From Chinchilla lanigera (taxonomy: Eukaryota > Chordata > Mammalia > Rodentia > Chinchillidae): DNA of 64,000 nt. The DNA lies in NCBI RefSeq assembly GCF_000276665.1, contig NW_004955475.1, positions 3,624,958-3,688,957 of the forward strand. The letters run 5' to 3'. This document shows, one piece after another, positions 21,962-34,860 of this stretch (position 1 is the stretch's first letter; the number at the start of each line of letters is the position of its first letter). Position numbers and translations under genes: made by a program. Under the pieces are notes generated by a model that had not been told where the DNA came from, made no database searches, and saw only the letters and a list, made by a program, of their open reading frames with translations.

Positions 21962-23547
21962 CCCATAGACTCATGAATATCCCTTTATGCAAAAGATATT
22001 TAGTCCAGCACCAAGAGTTGCCAAAGTCCTAAGAGTTTCAGCACTGCTGAAAGGTCCAATATTAAAACTTTCTCTGGGGACCAGGCATGGTGGCACATGC
22101 CTGTAATCCCAGCACTTGGGAGGCTGAGGCAGGAAGATTGTTGTGAGGTAGAGGCCATCCTGGGCAACAAAGTGAGTTCAAGACTAGCCTGAACTGCATA
22201 ACAAGTTTCCCTGAGTTTAAGACAAATTCTTATTTGCAAACACTTCTACAAATGAAAAGAAAATTAGAAACTTTTAATGAACAATGGCGTTAGATAATCA
22301 TTTCCAATCCAAAAGGTATGTATTTGTGAATAGAAAGGAATGGGACCAAAACAAGTGGTTTTGTCCACCAGGACAAACAGTAAGTCTTGTAGTTTCATGT
22401 CCAGTGTCCAGGGTAATTTGTGACAGGATATGAACTTTAAAGGGCTTCCATGGTCTGCCCCTGCAGCACTGCTGTTGTAGCTTTCATGGTTTCTCTCTTG
22501 GGACAAATTTTTTCACTCTTCGAAAATCAACTTTCCTCAGTTGATTCACATTCCTGGCTTCTCCAGATATTTGGGGTCTCTATTACACCTTTAGCTTCAT
22601 ACTCACAGCTTCATATACTACCCTCTCAGGGGCATGCTGCCTGGCCTCACAAGAATTCCCTGAATTATGGGTGGAAGCCTTCCTGACTCCACAAATTTTG
22701 CATTCTGCATGCAATTAAAATCAGCAGCACATGGACTATGACAAATCCTGACATCCTCTGGAGCAGTAACCAGGCCTCCTCTCTTGGCTATAAGAGTGAA
22801 GAGCCTGTGAACAAAATCCCTAGGAACAACTTTCCAAGGTCACCATCATTCTACAACATTGTGCTCTGTGCCTCTCTTCTCAAAGCAAAGTCCTTCACCA
22901 TTGCAGTTTTGGGGCTGCAAAGGGTGGAGTCCTATTATTTCTTTTGATGTCCTCAAGCCATCTTTTCTATTGTTTTGTTCCTTTTCAGCAACCAAGTTTT
23001 CCTCTGATCAATCTTAGTCCAGAACTTCACCAAAGCTTTCTTTCTGGCCAAACTAAAACACATTTTAAATTTTTCTGCTGGACCATTTGCTTTTGATTCT
23101 CAACACAGATCTGGCCAAAAGACCAGAACAATAGCCATACCACTGCCACAATAACAGGCTACCTTGAAATTTATTCCACAGTTTCATTATTCCATTGCCC
23201 TTAATCTCAGTCTCAGGCAAAATCTCTGGATAGGAGCAAAATACAGACACAATTTTCTGCCAAAGCACTATACACATGGTGCAGAGTCCAACTTCCCATG
23301 CAGTCCTTCACAACTGAATCCTCCTGAGCCTGGTCTTTACTGGTAGCAATTCTATCAGCATTCTGGTCTTCAGAGTTCTGACCAGAATCTCCCAACATGT
23401 TCAGTTTACAGTACTCCAGGGCAGTTTTTCAGCTGGTGCCTCTAAATCCTTCTAAACTCTTCCCACAAGCCAATTCCAAAGTTTCCAAACCACATTCCTG
23501 TTGCATCACAGCCATGGTCACCCTCCAAGTACCAAAACAGATCTTAG
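21962..23547 (-). mobile_element. MaLR internal region, antisense, interrupted by a B1
   Basis: Collinear with the antisense MaLR at 109-1565: TTATGCAAAAGATATTTAGTCCA corresponds to 150-175, and CTTCTCAAAGCAAAGTCCTT to 916-936. The minus-strand frame 23065-23277 matches part of the 145-codon frame at 19845. No left LTR is found, so the element is truncated where it meets satellite copy B. Confidence 0.8.
22080..22237 (+). mobile_element. B1-type SINE, well preserved
   Basis: Reads CCAGGCATGGTGGCACATGC, CTGTAATCCCAGCACTTGGG and AGGCTGAGGCAGGAAGATTG, close to the 7SL-derived consensus. It interrupts the antisense MaLR internal region. Confidence 0.92.
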
Positions 23548-23998
23548 TTACTTTTCTTGTTGCTGAGAAAAAATATCCAATACCCAAAAGTTAAAGGAGG
23601 AAAGCTTTATTTCAGTTCACATTTGGCAGAGATTTCAAACCATAGTCTGCTTCTTTATAGAAAGGTGGCATGGAAGAGGGCATCACAGAGAAGAAATAAT
23701 CCTTGGCAAAGAAGTCAGGAGAGAGTGAAACAGCAAGTAGCATCTGGCCTTCTTTCTGTCCCATTATATCCCATCCAGATAACAAGGGTACTGATTTGTG
23801 CCACACAGATCTAGTGTGGGGATTCCCATTACTTACACCCAGAATGTTAATAAACCAGTCAGTGGACTGATCCACACACCCTTTGTCCCAGCACCACACC
23901 TTTAATTCATGTTCACACACCTTACATCCAGCCACCTCCAAAAAGCCCCATGCAAGACTACATGTGGATTTGGCTGTCATCTACATATAAACTATAAC
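23548..23998 (-). mobile_element. MaLR LTR, antisense (5' LTR of the second antisense element)
   Basis: On the minus strand it begins near TTATAGTTTATATGTAGATG (about 23998) and ends ...AAGAAAAGTAACTAAGA (about 23548). AATAAA on the minus strand falls at about 23606. Just inside, the internal region reads TTTTGGTACTTGGAGGG. It is more diverged than the provirus at 19450, so it is older. Confidence 0.75.
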
Positions 23999-25563
23999 TC
24001 TCACCCATAACTCTTTTCTCTAGTATATAGAAAAGCAACTGAACATAAAGTGGTCTAGTTATTGGCTTATTTCTTTGAATAAAAAGAAAACACCAGAACT
24101 TGCTGGAAAAATTTCTAGTTTTGCTGAGGGCAGGAAAAGAAATTAGCTTCCATCTTCCTTTAATTAGAGCACAGATTGAAATAATAACAGTTTAAATATT
24201 GAGGTTTTAAAAATGTTTTTTATATCAGTATATGTCTACAGTACATAATTATCACATCCTTGTGAGAAGATGCTACATGTACAGAACACAGTTTACTTCT
24301 TTCTGTTCCCATTCCTATTCCCTTCTTCCCCTCTCCTTCTACCTTTAGGTCGGCTTCACATATGTAAAAGATCTATCACCCTGTTCATTATTATCTTTTA
24401 AAATAAAAATCTATTAATTTTTGACTCTTTATACACTGAGTTTCTCATATAAGAGAAACTATTCAACATGTAAGCATGTGTGTCTTATTTGTTTTATGTA
24501 ATATTATCAATGGGCAACCATTTTCTTACAAAAATACAAATGAAAAATGCATGAAACAAATTTCTCCTGCCTTATATCACAGTAGCACCAGTAGTTTATT
24601 GCATATAAATGCCATATTTTATTTACCCTTTTATCTATTGATGGATAAAATAGATCATTCCCAAGATTTGTTTAGTATGAATTGTGCTGCTGTCAAAATG
24701 GGTATGCATATACCACTTTAATTGATGTCTTTAACTCTTTAAGGAATATACCTAGCAGATGAATACATGGCTAAAAAGAAACTTTCAGTTTTAGTTTTTG
24801 GAACAATCTTCTTATGACTTCCATTGTGGTTATACTAGTTGTTACCTCCAACAATATAGAAGGTATCCTTTTCCCACAGCCTCATTATTTGCTATTATTT
24901 GATTTCTTGAAGATCGTCATTTTTGTGGAATAAGAAGAAATATTAGTGTTGCTTATCTAGCATTTCTCTAATGGCCAGAAATATTGAATAGTTTTTCATA
25001 TATTTTTCATTTGTATTTCTGAGAATTGCCTATTCCTTTCTATTGCCATTTTTGATTAAGACTTTTATTGTGGGTGATTCTAATTTTTTTAGTTTTTTTA
25101 AATATATATTCTAATTCTAGATATATTCTTCCATCCAAAGTGTAGCCAGTAAACATTTTCCCATTTTAAGGTTATCTGTTTATTGTATTGGCCATTTCTA
25201 TTGTCCTATAAAAGCTATTTAATTTAATATGACGCCATTTGTTGATTTTGGTGCTATTTGTTGTGCAATTGGGCTTCTGTTCAGAAAGTCCTTACCTATG
25301 CCTGTATCTTCAATTGTTTCACCTACTTAAATTCATGGAGATTGCTTCTGTTTCAGTATGTATATCTTTGATGCATTTTCATTTTAGTTTAGTACCTAGT
25401 GAGAGATACAGGTCTAGATTCAATCCTCTGCATGGGGATAGTCAGTTTTTCCAGCAGCATATTAATGAAGCTGCTGTTTCACACTGTGTTGCTGGGGTTC
25501 TTGTCAAAGATGGCTACATGTGTTGAGATTTGCTGCTGCATCCTTTAGTCTATTGCATTTATC

Positions 25564-25608
<45 letters not shown>

Positions 25609-26620
25609 CATAACATGATATTTTTATCACTATCTTTAATATAACTTGAAATCTGGTATTATGATGCCTCTTGTTTTACTATTGCTGCCCAATATAGCTT
25701 TGCTCTTCTGCTTTCCTATGAAGTTTATAATTGTTTTCACTAGCTCTGTGAAAAAAATAACTTGGATTTTCATTGTGATTGCATTAAATCTATATATCAA
25801 TTTTGGATAGATGGTTATTTTGACATTAGTGGTTTTGTCTATTCAGAAATAATGTAATTTTCATTCTGATTCCTTTTCCAAAGTACTATAATTTTCATTT
25901 TAGAGGTCTTTTACATCTTCAGATAGCAAAATAATAACATTCAGCTTTTCTGAATATTATGCTTTTGCTAATTTCTTTCATAGTGTTTAAGTTATTGGAG
26001 TATACAACTATCACTGACTTTTGTGCTTTGATTTTTCACTCTGCTATTACACTGAAGCTGTCTTTTAGGTCTAGGAGAATTTTGGTGGAATTTTAAGTAG
26101 TTCTTCGTAAAGAATCATACGATCTGTGAATAGAATAGTTTGACTTCTTTTCTTATGCATATCCATTTTATTTCTTTCTCTTGCTGGTTGCTTGTGCTAA
26201 AATTTCGCATATTATATTGAACAGGAATGGTGATAATGGATATCCTTTCCTGTTCTTGATGTTAAAGAAAAATTCTCAGTTTCTTCTCCTTCTATCATGA
26301 TGGTGTCAATAACCTTGCCATAAATGGCTTCTATCAGAATGACATGTTTCTCTTATACCTGTTTTTAGAACTTTAATTATGAATGCATGTTTGGCTTTGT
26401 AAAACCTTTTTTCTACATCTACTCTGAATCATATCATGTGATTTTTTTAATCCCTGTTTCTATTTATGTGGTGTATTACATTTGTCAGTTTGGGAATCTT
26501 GAACCATACTTACATCACTAGAATAAAGCCTTCTTTGTAATGGTGTATAAGCTTTCAAATGATTTGTGAATATTAGCTTGAAAACTACTTAAAGGAGTTA
26601 TGAGAGCAATAACATGACTG
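23999..26620 (-). mobile_element. Old L1, antisense (3' end and much of ORF2)
   Basis: The first about 200 bases are unassigned. From about 24200 the minus strand reads as L1: 3' UTR (24200-24460), ORF2 C-terminus (24590-25560) and reverse transcriptase region (25700-26560). It is heavily mutated, with no open frames. Confidence 0.65.
25566..25608. repeat. (TG)n microsatellite
   Basis: About 18 TG units followed by ATGTGT, within the old antisense L1. Confidence 0.97.
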
Positions 26621-27287
26621 AAGTAAAGTTACTGCAGACTTTTGGCTGCCTGTGGATAAGAGATTACAAACACTGAAATCAAATTCAGCTAGAGCCTGAG
26701 AATGAGCAGTTATGAGCCCGTGTTTATTATCTTCAATACCCATAACATCACACATTTTGTCTTATGGAACTATGTATGCACTTAAAACACAGCAAACCCC
26801 TAAAGTAATGAGGTAGAAATGGTGACCCTTGAAAAGATGCAATAAACTCTAAAAGTGTCATTGTTTTCCAATTTATACAGCTATAAAAGCAGTTAAAAGC
26901 ATGAAAATAGATGTAAAAATGCAGAATAATGCTGGAATAAATATAAATTTAAAAGGGACCAAATTCACTGATATGGTAGCATTAAGGCAAGACTAGCTAC
27001 AGTTCAGTGGGTTACAAAGGGCTCTAAAATGATAAGCAAAACATAGTTCAAAAGCTAGACTGGACTAAATAAAGTTGAATCCTAGATCTTGCTGCAATAC
27101 AAAAGAAAGAATTCAAACTACTCAGAATATGTGTCATTTAAGTTGTGTTCCCCATCTTGAGAGAATCCAAAGAACAAATATTTATCACAAGTGTGAAGAG
27201 ATTTGTGATCTTTGAATATCTAATGATCAATTTCATTTATTAGCAATAAGTACCAGAAGAAGTATTAAACTCAAAAATATTAAATCA
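26621..27287. other. FAAH2 intron, nothing recognised
   Basis: Unique-looking AT-rich sequence with no repeat family, open frame or RNA gene recognised. Confidence 0.5.
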
Positions 27288-27388
27288 GCTGGGGATTTAG
27301 CTCAGCGGCAAAAGCGCCTGCCTCGCAAGCGCAAGGTCGTGAGTTCGGTTCCCGGTACCGGAGAAAAACCAAAAAAAAAAAAAAAAAA
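27288..27388 (+). mobile_element. ID-type SINE (tRNA-derived), young
   Basis: Begins GCTGGGGATTTAGCTCAGCG (A-box region). It continues through a B-box region GAGTTCGGTTCCC (27342-27354) and ends GGAGAAAAACC plus a poly-A tail. Nearly identical to the copies at 52261 and 54039. The possible short target repeat AAATCA on both sides is ambiguous because of the A tail. Confidence 0.95.
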
Positions 27389-28680
27389 TCAAAGGGAATT
27401 AATTTAAAGAGAAAGTAGCTGGAGAAAACAGATAGTAATCAATTGACAAATACTAGGTGGTTATGAAACCTATAATAAACAGAAAAGCAACCACCAAGAA
27501 TTATCTGACACAAAGACATGGCATTATCTATTCGATTATGTTCTTAGTATTGAAAAAGATAAAAATTCTGATAAATCATCACTCAATTTGTATAAGCAGA
27601 AGAGTCTGAAGACAAATAGAAATCTAACACAATAAAAAGAAAGTCACGGCTCCTTAATGAATTTCTAGACATTGGTAAGTTTATAGGCTCACAATTTTTT
27701 GAATGAAAGGGAACAGGTCCCTGGATAAAGAATCCCACTAAACTTCAAAAGAACTATACTTTACCATTAATCTTTGTCATAGTACTTCCCAAAGTATAGA
27801 TTTTCACTAAAATTCAGAAAAAGTAAATAATCACAATTTGGGAGGATTATGGGCTCTGGGCTCTGAAATATCACTAAAACCAGTAGACCTAAAGCATTAC
27901 TATAATCTAACAGAATAGAAGCTTATGAAAATACAATGATGAATGGCTTTGTGTTTAAGGTTCACATCATATTTGATCCAGTGTGTTATTGAAGCCAGTT
28001 TTTGATGATTTCCTCACATTTGCCACACAACCTGAACTAATCACCATGAATTGAGATGTAGGTGTTAGAACTACCAAAATACACAATAGGATATGGGCAA
28101 AAGCATGCTATAATCAATTGGAAAATGTATGCATGATATATAACTCATGTAGATGCTGAATGCATAAGTATTTTACAAAAAGTTATCACTCAATTTTCCA
28201 TGGTCCCTATACTTTCTATCTTTATTTCTAAGCCAGAAACTATGACCTCATTAGAAGTTCCCAATGTTGATGGAAAGAGATATTTTCAAGTCTCTTCTAC
28301 ACGTGGGTTCTTCATAATATACAAGTGACAACTCAAAGTGAAAATCTGCATTATTATAATCACTTATTAGGAATCCCTGAAGGATAATAAAGGCAAATAT
28401 TTTACACAGTAAGAATTTAAACAGTGCATAAAGATGTTAATTTTGATTGGAAAAATAAATATCTATATAAAGAATTATATAAGTATACATGGGCTGTATA
28501 TAAAGAGCTGGCTGAATTGTCAGGGATTTGGGAAACAGATATATGAATAGAACCAGTAAAAAACTAGAGATATTTATGTTACATGTAAATGTTCACCAAG
28601 GGGTGTCCTAAGCAGAGGAACATTTAATATTCAAGTTTATCTATCTCAGTTCTTGCTTGATAAGATCATTAACAAAGTAG
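27389..28680. other. FAAH2 intron, nothing recognised
   Basis: About 1.3 kb without a recognised repeat or open frame. It is one of the few quiet stretches of the window. Confidence 0.5.
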
Positions 28681-30425
28681 CCATAAAAAAACTTGATGTT
28701 TCTGGTGTAGACTTTTGTTGCTGCTGTTGGGTCCTACTCTGGTTTTGGTATCAGGGTAATACTTGCTTCCAGGAATGACTTTGGGAGTATTGCTTCATTT
28801 ACAATTTCATTTAAAAGTTTAACTAGTAATAGCATGAGATCTTGTCAGTCCCATTGACTGATTTTGGGTTATTTAGGATTTTTATATCTTCTGATTCAAC
28901 TTTGGTAATTCATATGTATCTAGTATCTGTCTATTTCTTTTGTGTTTCACATCTTATTAGAGTAAAGGTTCTTGAAGTAGGTATTGAGGATCTTCTGGAT
29001 TTTTGAAGGTTCAATTGATTTCACCCTTTTTATTCCTAATTGGATGAATTGAGTCTTTTATTTCCTTTTCTGATAAAGTTCGCTAATGGTTTGACAATTT
29101 TATTTAATCTTTTGAAGATCAAACTCTTCAATTCTTCTATTTTTGTATTGTTTTCTTACTGTAAGTTCCATTAATTTCTGCTCTAATCTTTATAATTCCA
29201 TCTTTTGTAAGTTCTAAATATTAAAACAGAAACAATAAATCTGTGCAAAGAGAGAATAGTTAGAATTCTTTAAGACACAAGTGTAGGCAGTGACTTCATG
29301 AGCAAAACCCCACATACATGGGAAATACTACAGAGTCAACAAAGGGCATCTCATCTTACTAAAAAGCTTTTACGCAGGAAAAGAACTCAACAACAGTGTG
29401 AAGGACAACCCATAGAGTGGTAAAAAATCTTAGCCAGCTATTTTTCAGACAGAGGACTAATGTAGAACATACAAATAATTGAAAAATATTGGGCCTTTCC
29501 CCAAATTTAAAGGCTCAGTCCAGAAATGGACATCTGAAATGAATAGACACTTCTCAGAAGAAGATGCACAACTGGCAAATAAATATATGAAAAAAATTTA
29601 ACACCACTGTTCATTCAAGAGATGTGAATTAAAACAATGGTGAGATTCCATCTCACTCTGGAAAGAATGGCTAATATCAAGAAACCAACAAATAACAAAG
29701 GCTGATGAGGCTGTGGGAAAAAAAGGACCACTTCCATTGTTGCTGGGAGTGTCGACTGGTGCTACCACTGTGGAAAACAGTGTGAACCGTCCTCAAAACA
29801 CTAAGATCAGAGATCCCATTCAACTCAGCAATTTCCCTTCTTTGTATACTCCCAAAAGAATTAAAAGCATCATACCACAGCGATGTATTTGCACCCATGT
29901 TTATAATAGCATAGTTTTCAATAGCTAAATCTTTCAAATAACCCAAATGCCCATTAATAGATGAATGGATAAAATAGTTGTGCTTTTTTATAAAATGGAG
30001 TTATACTCAGCCATAAAGAAGGATAAACCTCAGTCATTTATAGCTAAATGGATAGACCTTGAGACATGACACTTAAATGAAATACATTGGGTACATATGT
30101 GTAAATATCACATTGTTTCTCTGGTGTGAGAAAGTGAAAGTGTAAATAAGAATAAAAAATATAATAGATATTGTGAAATAGGAAGAAATTGTTCAGAAGG
30201 AAAGGGTAACTTGGTGGAGGAGGAAGGAAGGAAAAAGAAAATCATGAGGAAAGAATTATTTTAAAAAGCTTTGTAAATAAAGAGGAGAAAGCAAGTTAAT
30301 ATGAGGGGAGGGGAATGGGAAGAAAGAGGAACAATGATAAATCATGTACAGGTATAAGTTTCCTATGATGAATGTGATCATTATGTATATATATAAATTG
30401 TACCAATAAACTTAATTAAAAAATA
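28681..30425. mobile_element. 5'-inverted (twin-primed) L1
   Basis: 28681-29215 is L1 ORF2 (reverse transcriptase/endonuclease side) in antisense. 29216-30425 is sense L1, from the ORF2 C-terminal part through the 3' UTR, ending AATAAACTTAATTAAAAAATAA. The junction order fits twin priming. The 3' UTR is of the X type (CCTATGATGAATGTGATCAT). I found no clear target duplication. Confidence 0.8.
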
Positions 30426-31090
30426 AGTGTGCCCTTTTCAAATTAAAATGTTGAGGTGCTAGCCTACGGATGTCTAATCCATACCCTGTGGGCTCCATGT
30501 AGGCCTAGACAACCTTAAATGGGGTCACTTAAGAATACATACTTTTAACATTATCACATGATTATAGTGGTCTTTTTCATAACTCAATTGTGTAGCATTT
30601 GAGTGTGAACTACATAGTTGAAAAAAGAATGCTGTGTAGAGGAGTGTGCAGTGCAGTGTTAACAATGGTTCTGAAACCCAATGCACAGTCAAATTGAAAC
30701 CTACATGTATGAGCCATTTCATGTTCTTTTCCAACTTGATAAGTAAATATCTCAGTAACTGAGAATAGTGTTTCAACCTACCAACAAATGTGTGTACCTC
30801 TAAGGACAAGCACTTAATGTTATTAAGCAGACATGAAAGTTTTCTCATGTAAATATTAAACATGAACTAATTGTGTTATTTCATGAACAATTTAATGTCA
30901 GAATATAGAAAAATAAGGGAAGTTTTGTTATTTCTATACATTAACTATATTTTATATGTAGCCCAACACAATTCATCTTCATTAATGCAGCCCATGCAAG
31001 CATTTGGATGGTAATGCCTCATATCGTAATGTTTCTATGTCCAGGAATAAGGTCTCTAAGGATCAACTGATCATAGGTCTGGGACTATAC
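30426..31090. other. Intronic sequence, possibly an old DNA-transposon remnant
   Basis: A 112-codon open frame on the minus strand (30525-30863) shows no recognisable domain. The borders (GTGGGCTCCATGTAGGCC at 30488 and GCAGCCCATGCAAGC at 30986) loosely recall hAT-type terminal regions, but this is weak. Confidence 0.3.
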
Positions 31091-31610
31091 TCTGATAAGT
31101 GTGGTCAACCATGTGCAAATGTAACAAAGAGGTGGCCATCTGCATGGTATAAAGAAACTCAGTAGAAGCAGACAGTACTGGCACCATGTTATCAGACTTT
31201 AAGCCTCAAAAACTTTGAGAAAACATTTCTATTAAGCAATCCAAGCATAAGAGTCCATTTCAGTCCCAACTCCCATGGCAAAACTACAAAGGCCAACTCC
31301 ACCCCCTGACAGACATCCTGCTCTAATCTAATTTGCCCCCTGACAGACATCCTCGCTCTGACCTAATCCACAAATGTCAACCCCTCCCAAGAATGCCCTG
31401 CCTGCTCAAATAAAGCTGAAGTCAAATCTACTCCTAACAGTCCTGTCCCTCTACCTCTGTACAGACCCAGACTCCTTGCCCTTCAGCGCAGTCTCTATCC
31501 TCAGAGGCTTGCCTAACACCTCTGCTCCAACAAAACTTCCTTCTCTGTTGCAGTACCTTGTACCGATTTCCTCAGCAGATCTCACCTCAATCTATAATAG
31601 TACAACTGAA
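31091..31610 (+). mobile_element. Candidate solo LTR of an endogenous retrovirus
   Basis: The base composition is GC-richer than its surroundings. It has a 34-base tandem duplication (CCCCCTGACAGACATCCT starting at 31302 and 31336), as is common in U3. An AATAAA follows at 31410, and then a C/T-rich stretch ending near TTGCAGTACCTTGT, as in R-U5. I could not find clean TG...CA ends or a target duplication. Confidence 0.5.
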
Positions 31611-31754
31611 ATGATTCATAAAAAATTCTTGCTGAATCAGCTGAAAGAACATTGAAACACCATTTAAAAATCTTAGTTAAAATGCCAGCTAATCAAGTAG
31701 TTCATTAATTATTAGCAGAGAGTCAGAACAGACTAATAGATTTGATAGGCTCTG

Positions 31755-32238
31755 AGAGATGAAAACTCTTCAGATAATTGGAATACATGGTCTTTACCTC
31801 AGTGTTATAAAAGCCATCTAGGACAAACAGCTAATATCATATTAAATGGTAAAAAAATGAAAGCTTTTACTCTAAAATCAGGAGCGAGACAAGGATATAC
31901 ATTGTCACCACTTCTATTCAATAGTTTAGAAATATTAGCCAGAGCAATTAGACAAGAGGAAAAGGTAAAAGCAATAAAGATAGAAGAAGTTAAATTATCA
32001 TTATTTGCAGATAACATGGCACTCTATATAGAAGACCTCAAAAACTCTATCAAAAATCTTATAGATTCAACATCTACATTTAATAGTGTAGCAGTATACA
32101 TAGTCAACACTCAAAAGTCAATAGCATTCTAGTACACAAGCTACCAACTCACAGAGAGAGAAATTAGGGAAAGTATACCCTCCACAACAACATCCAAAAA
32201 AATAAAATTCTTAAAAATCAGTCTAACAAAAGCTGTAA
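31755..32238 (+). mobile_element. L1 ORF2 fragment 1 (reverse transcriptase region)
   Basis: Contains the open stretch 31857-32132. Its metal-binding motif reads [13 protein letters not shown], where L1 reverse transcriptases normally have FADD, so the second aspartate is replaced by Asn. Truncated at both ends. Confidence 0.85.
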
Positions 32239-33037
32239 AAATCACCACTCATATTCAACATAGTTCTGGAAGCATTAGCCACAGCAATTAGATGAGAGAG
32301 AAATAAAAGGAATAAGGATAGGAAAGGAAGAAGTAAAATTATCACTATTTGCAGATGAAATGATACTTTACATGGAAGACCCCAAAAACAACAAAAGACT
32401 CCTAGAATTAATCGACAAATTCAGCAATGTAGCTGCATACAAAGGCAACACCCAAAAGTCAGTTGCATTCCTCTATACACAAACAACCAAAAGACTGACA
32501 GAGAAATTAAGGAAACCATACCTTTTACAATAGCATCCAAGAAAGTGAAATATTTAGGAATCAATTTAACAAAAGAACTAAAAGATCTATTCAATGAAAA
32601 CTACAGTGCTCTGAAAAATGACCTCTAAGCGGATTTCAATAAATGGAAAACATTCCTTGCTCATGGATAGGAAGAACCAACACTGTGAAAATGGCCATAC
32701 TCCCAAAACTGTTGTACAGATTTAAAGTAATTCCCATTAAACTACCATTAGCATACCTCACAGATCTAGAGAAAATATTTCCTAAATTCATCTGGAACCA
32801 GAAGAGACCCAGAATAGCAAAAGCAATCCTGGGCAACAAAGATAAGTCAAGTAGAATCACAATCCCTGACCTGAAATTATATTACAAAGCTACTGTAATA
32901 AGATTAACATGGTAATGGCTAAAAAACAGACCTGAGGATCAGTGGAACAGACTGAAAGAAACAGTCACAACCACAAGCACACTCAGCCACCTAGTCTTGA
33001 TGAAGGGACCGAAGAAACTAGCTGGAAGTAAAAATCC
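32239..33037 (+). mobile_element. L1 ORF2 fragment 2, head-to-tail with fragment 1
   Basis: Starts again upstream of the same motif (here [13 protein letters not shown]) and continues through the C-terminal region, with the open stretch 32643-32915 containing [20 protein letters not shown]. It then breaks off near 33037. Confidence 0.85.
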
Positions 33038-34860
33038 TATAGAATGAAATTTACAGTACCCTAGAAAAAGAGATTGAAGAAGATATCAGAAAATGTACAG
33101 ACATTCCTCGCTCTTGGACAAGAAGTACCAATACAGTAAAAATGGCCATATTCTGAAAATTGTTACGCAGATTTAATGCAATTCCAATAAAAACACCATT
33201 AACATACTCCACAGATCTAGAGAAAACATTCAAAAAATTCATTTGGAACCAGAAAATACCTAGAATAGGAAAAACAATTCTGGGCCACAAAGGCAAGGCA
33301 TAGGCAACACAATCCCAGACTTGAAATTATACTACAAAGCTACTATATAAAATCAACATGGTTTTGGCAAAAAAATAGATCTGAGGATCAGTGGGACAGA
33401 ATAGAAGATTCAGACACAACAACAAACTCACTCAGCCATCTTGTCTTTGACAAAGGAGCCAAACACGTTCACTAGAAGAAAGATATTCTCTTTAGTAACT
33501 GGTGTTGGAACACCTGGCTCTCTATTGACTGAATAATAAAACTAGACCCATATCTTTCACCATGCACTATGGTAAAATGAAAATGGATCAAAGATCTAAA
33601 TATTAAAATGGAAGTACTAAATTTGCTGGAAGAGGAAATAGGCAGAAATTTCGAAGACAGAGATGTAGGCAGAGGCTTCAAGAATAAGACCCACATTTCA
33701 GGGGAAATATTATAAAGGATCAAAAATCACGATCTCACCTTATTGTAAAATCTTTTGCACAACAAAGGATTTCTTCAACAGAGTGAAAAGATAACTCACA
33801 GAATGGAAAATTTCTAGCCAGCAGTCTCACAGACAAAGAACTTACATCTAGAACGTATAAAGAATTGAAAAAAAAAAAAACACCTCAAATTCAAAGATTC
33901 AATCCAAAAATGTGCATCTGAGATGAATATACACTTCTCAGATGAAGAAATATGAAGGACAAATGAATACATTGAAAAATATTCAACATCATTGGTTACT
34001 TGAGGGATGCTAATTAAAGCAACACTGAGATTCTGTCTCACTCCAGCAAGAATGTCTATCAGCAAAATATCAACCAATAACAAATGCTGGAAGAGCTGTG
34101 GGGAAAAAGGAAGCCTTCACTGCTGATGTAGAGTAGTGCAACCACTGTGAAAATTAGTGTGGAGATTCCTTAAGTAACTGGCATTAGAGGTCCCATATGA
34201 AGCAGCTATTCCACTTCTGGGTATCTTCCCAGAAGAATTAAAAACATCCTACCGCAGTGATATATATGCACCAATATCTTTATTAGCACAATTTGTAACA
34301 GCTAAACCTTGGAACCAACCTAAATGCCCAACAACAGAGTAATGGATAAGAAAAGATGTGTTTCTTTATATATATAATAGAGTACTATTCAACCTTAAAG
34401 TACATACTGGAGATTTTTATAGGTAAACGAATGCAACTTGACACCATACTCATAAGTGAAATAAATCACACCCATATATACAAACTTCGTATTGTCTGAC
34501 AGCGTAAAATAGCTGAACAAAGAAATAGGACCCAAAATTTAAAGTACGTATTGTGAACCTGGAAAAATCTGTGCAAAAGAAAAGACAAACTGCGATGGAG
34601 GATAGGGGAAAGGAAGAATGTGCTAAAGAAAAAAAAAATACGTACATGCAAGATAGTTAAGGTAGTTTTACAACTAACTTGTCTTAGTTCCTTGAAAAGA
34701 ATATTTTGTGCTAATATTGTTTAGACAGATATCACACCTGTATCTTGTACTTTGATTAACTAACTATGAAGACAACAATATGAAATGTATCAACTATTTT
34801 AACTGTCTTACTAATCTGTTTTGAATCTGATTCATTATTTATCTTTTATCCCCTTTAAAA
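33038..34860 (+). mobile_element. L1 fragment 3 with 3' UTR
   Basis: It restarts at ORF2 sequence already present in fragment 2: the 33110-33300 stretch repeats 32660-32850. It runs to the ORF2 end (about 34400) and a Y-type 3' UTR ending near 34860. There are many stops. Confidence 0.85.

Noticed and set aside
27288..27388. tRNA gene, because of A-box and B-box sequences
   Set aside because: The body is followed by an A-rich tail, lacks a proper acceptor stem and anticodon arm, and recurs at several places in the window. It is a tRNA-derived SINE.
30525..30863. 112-codon minus-strand open frame
   Set aside because: AT-rich, no recognisable domain, no splice context and no related copy in the window. 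Probably chance.
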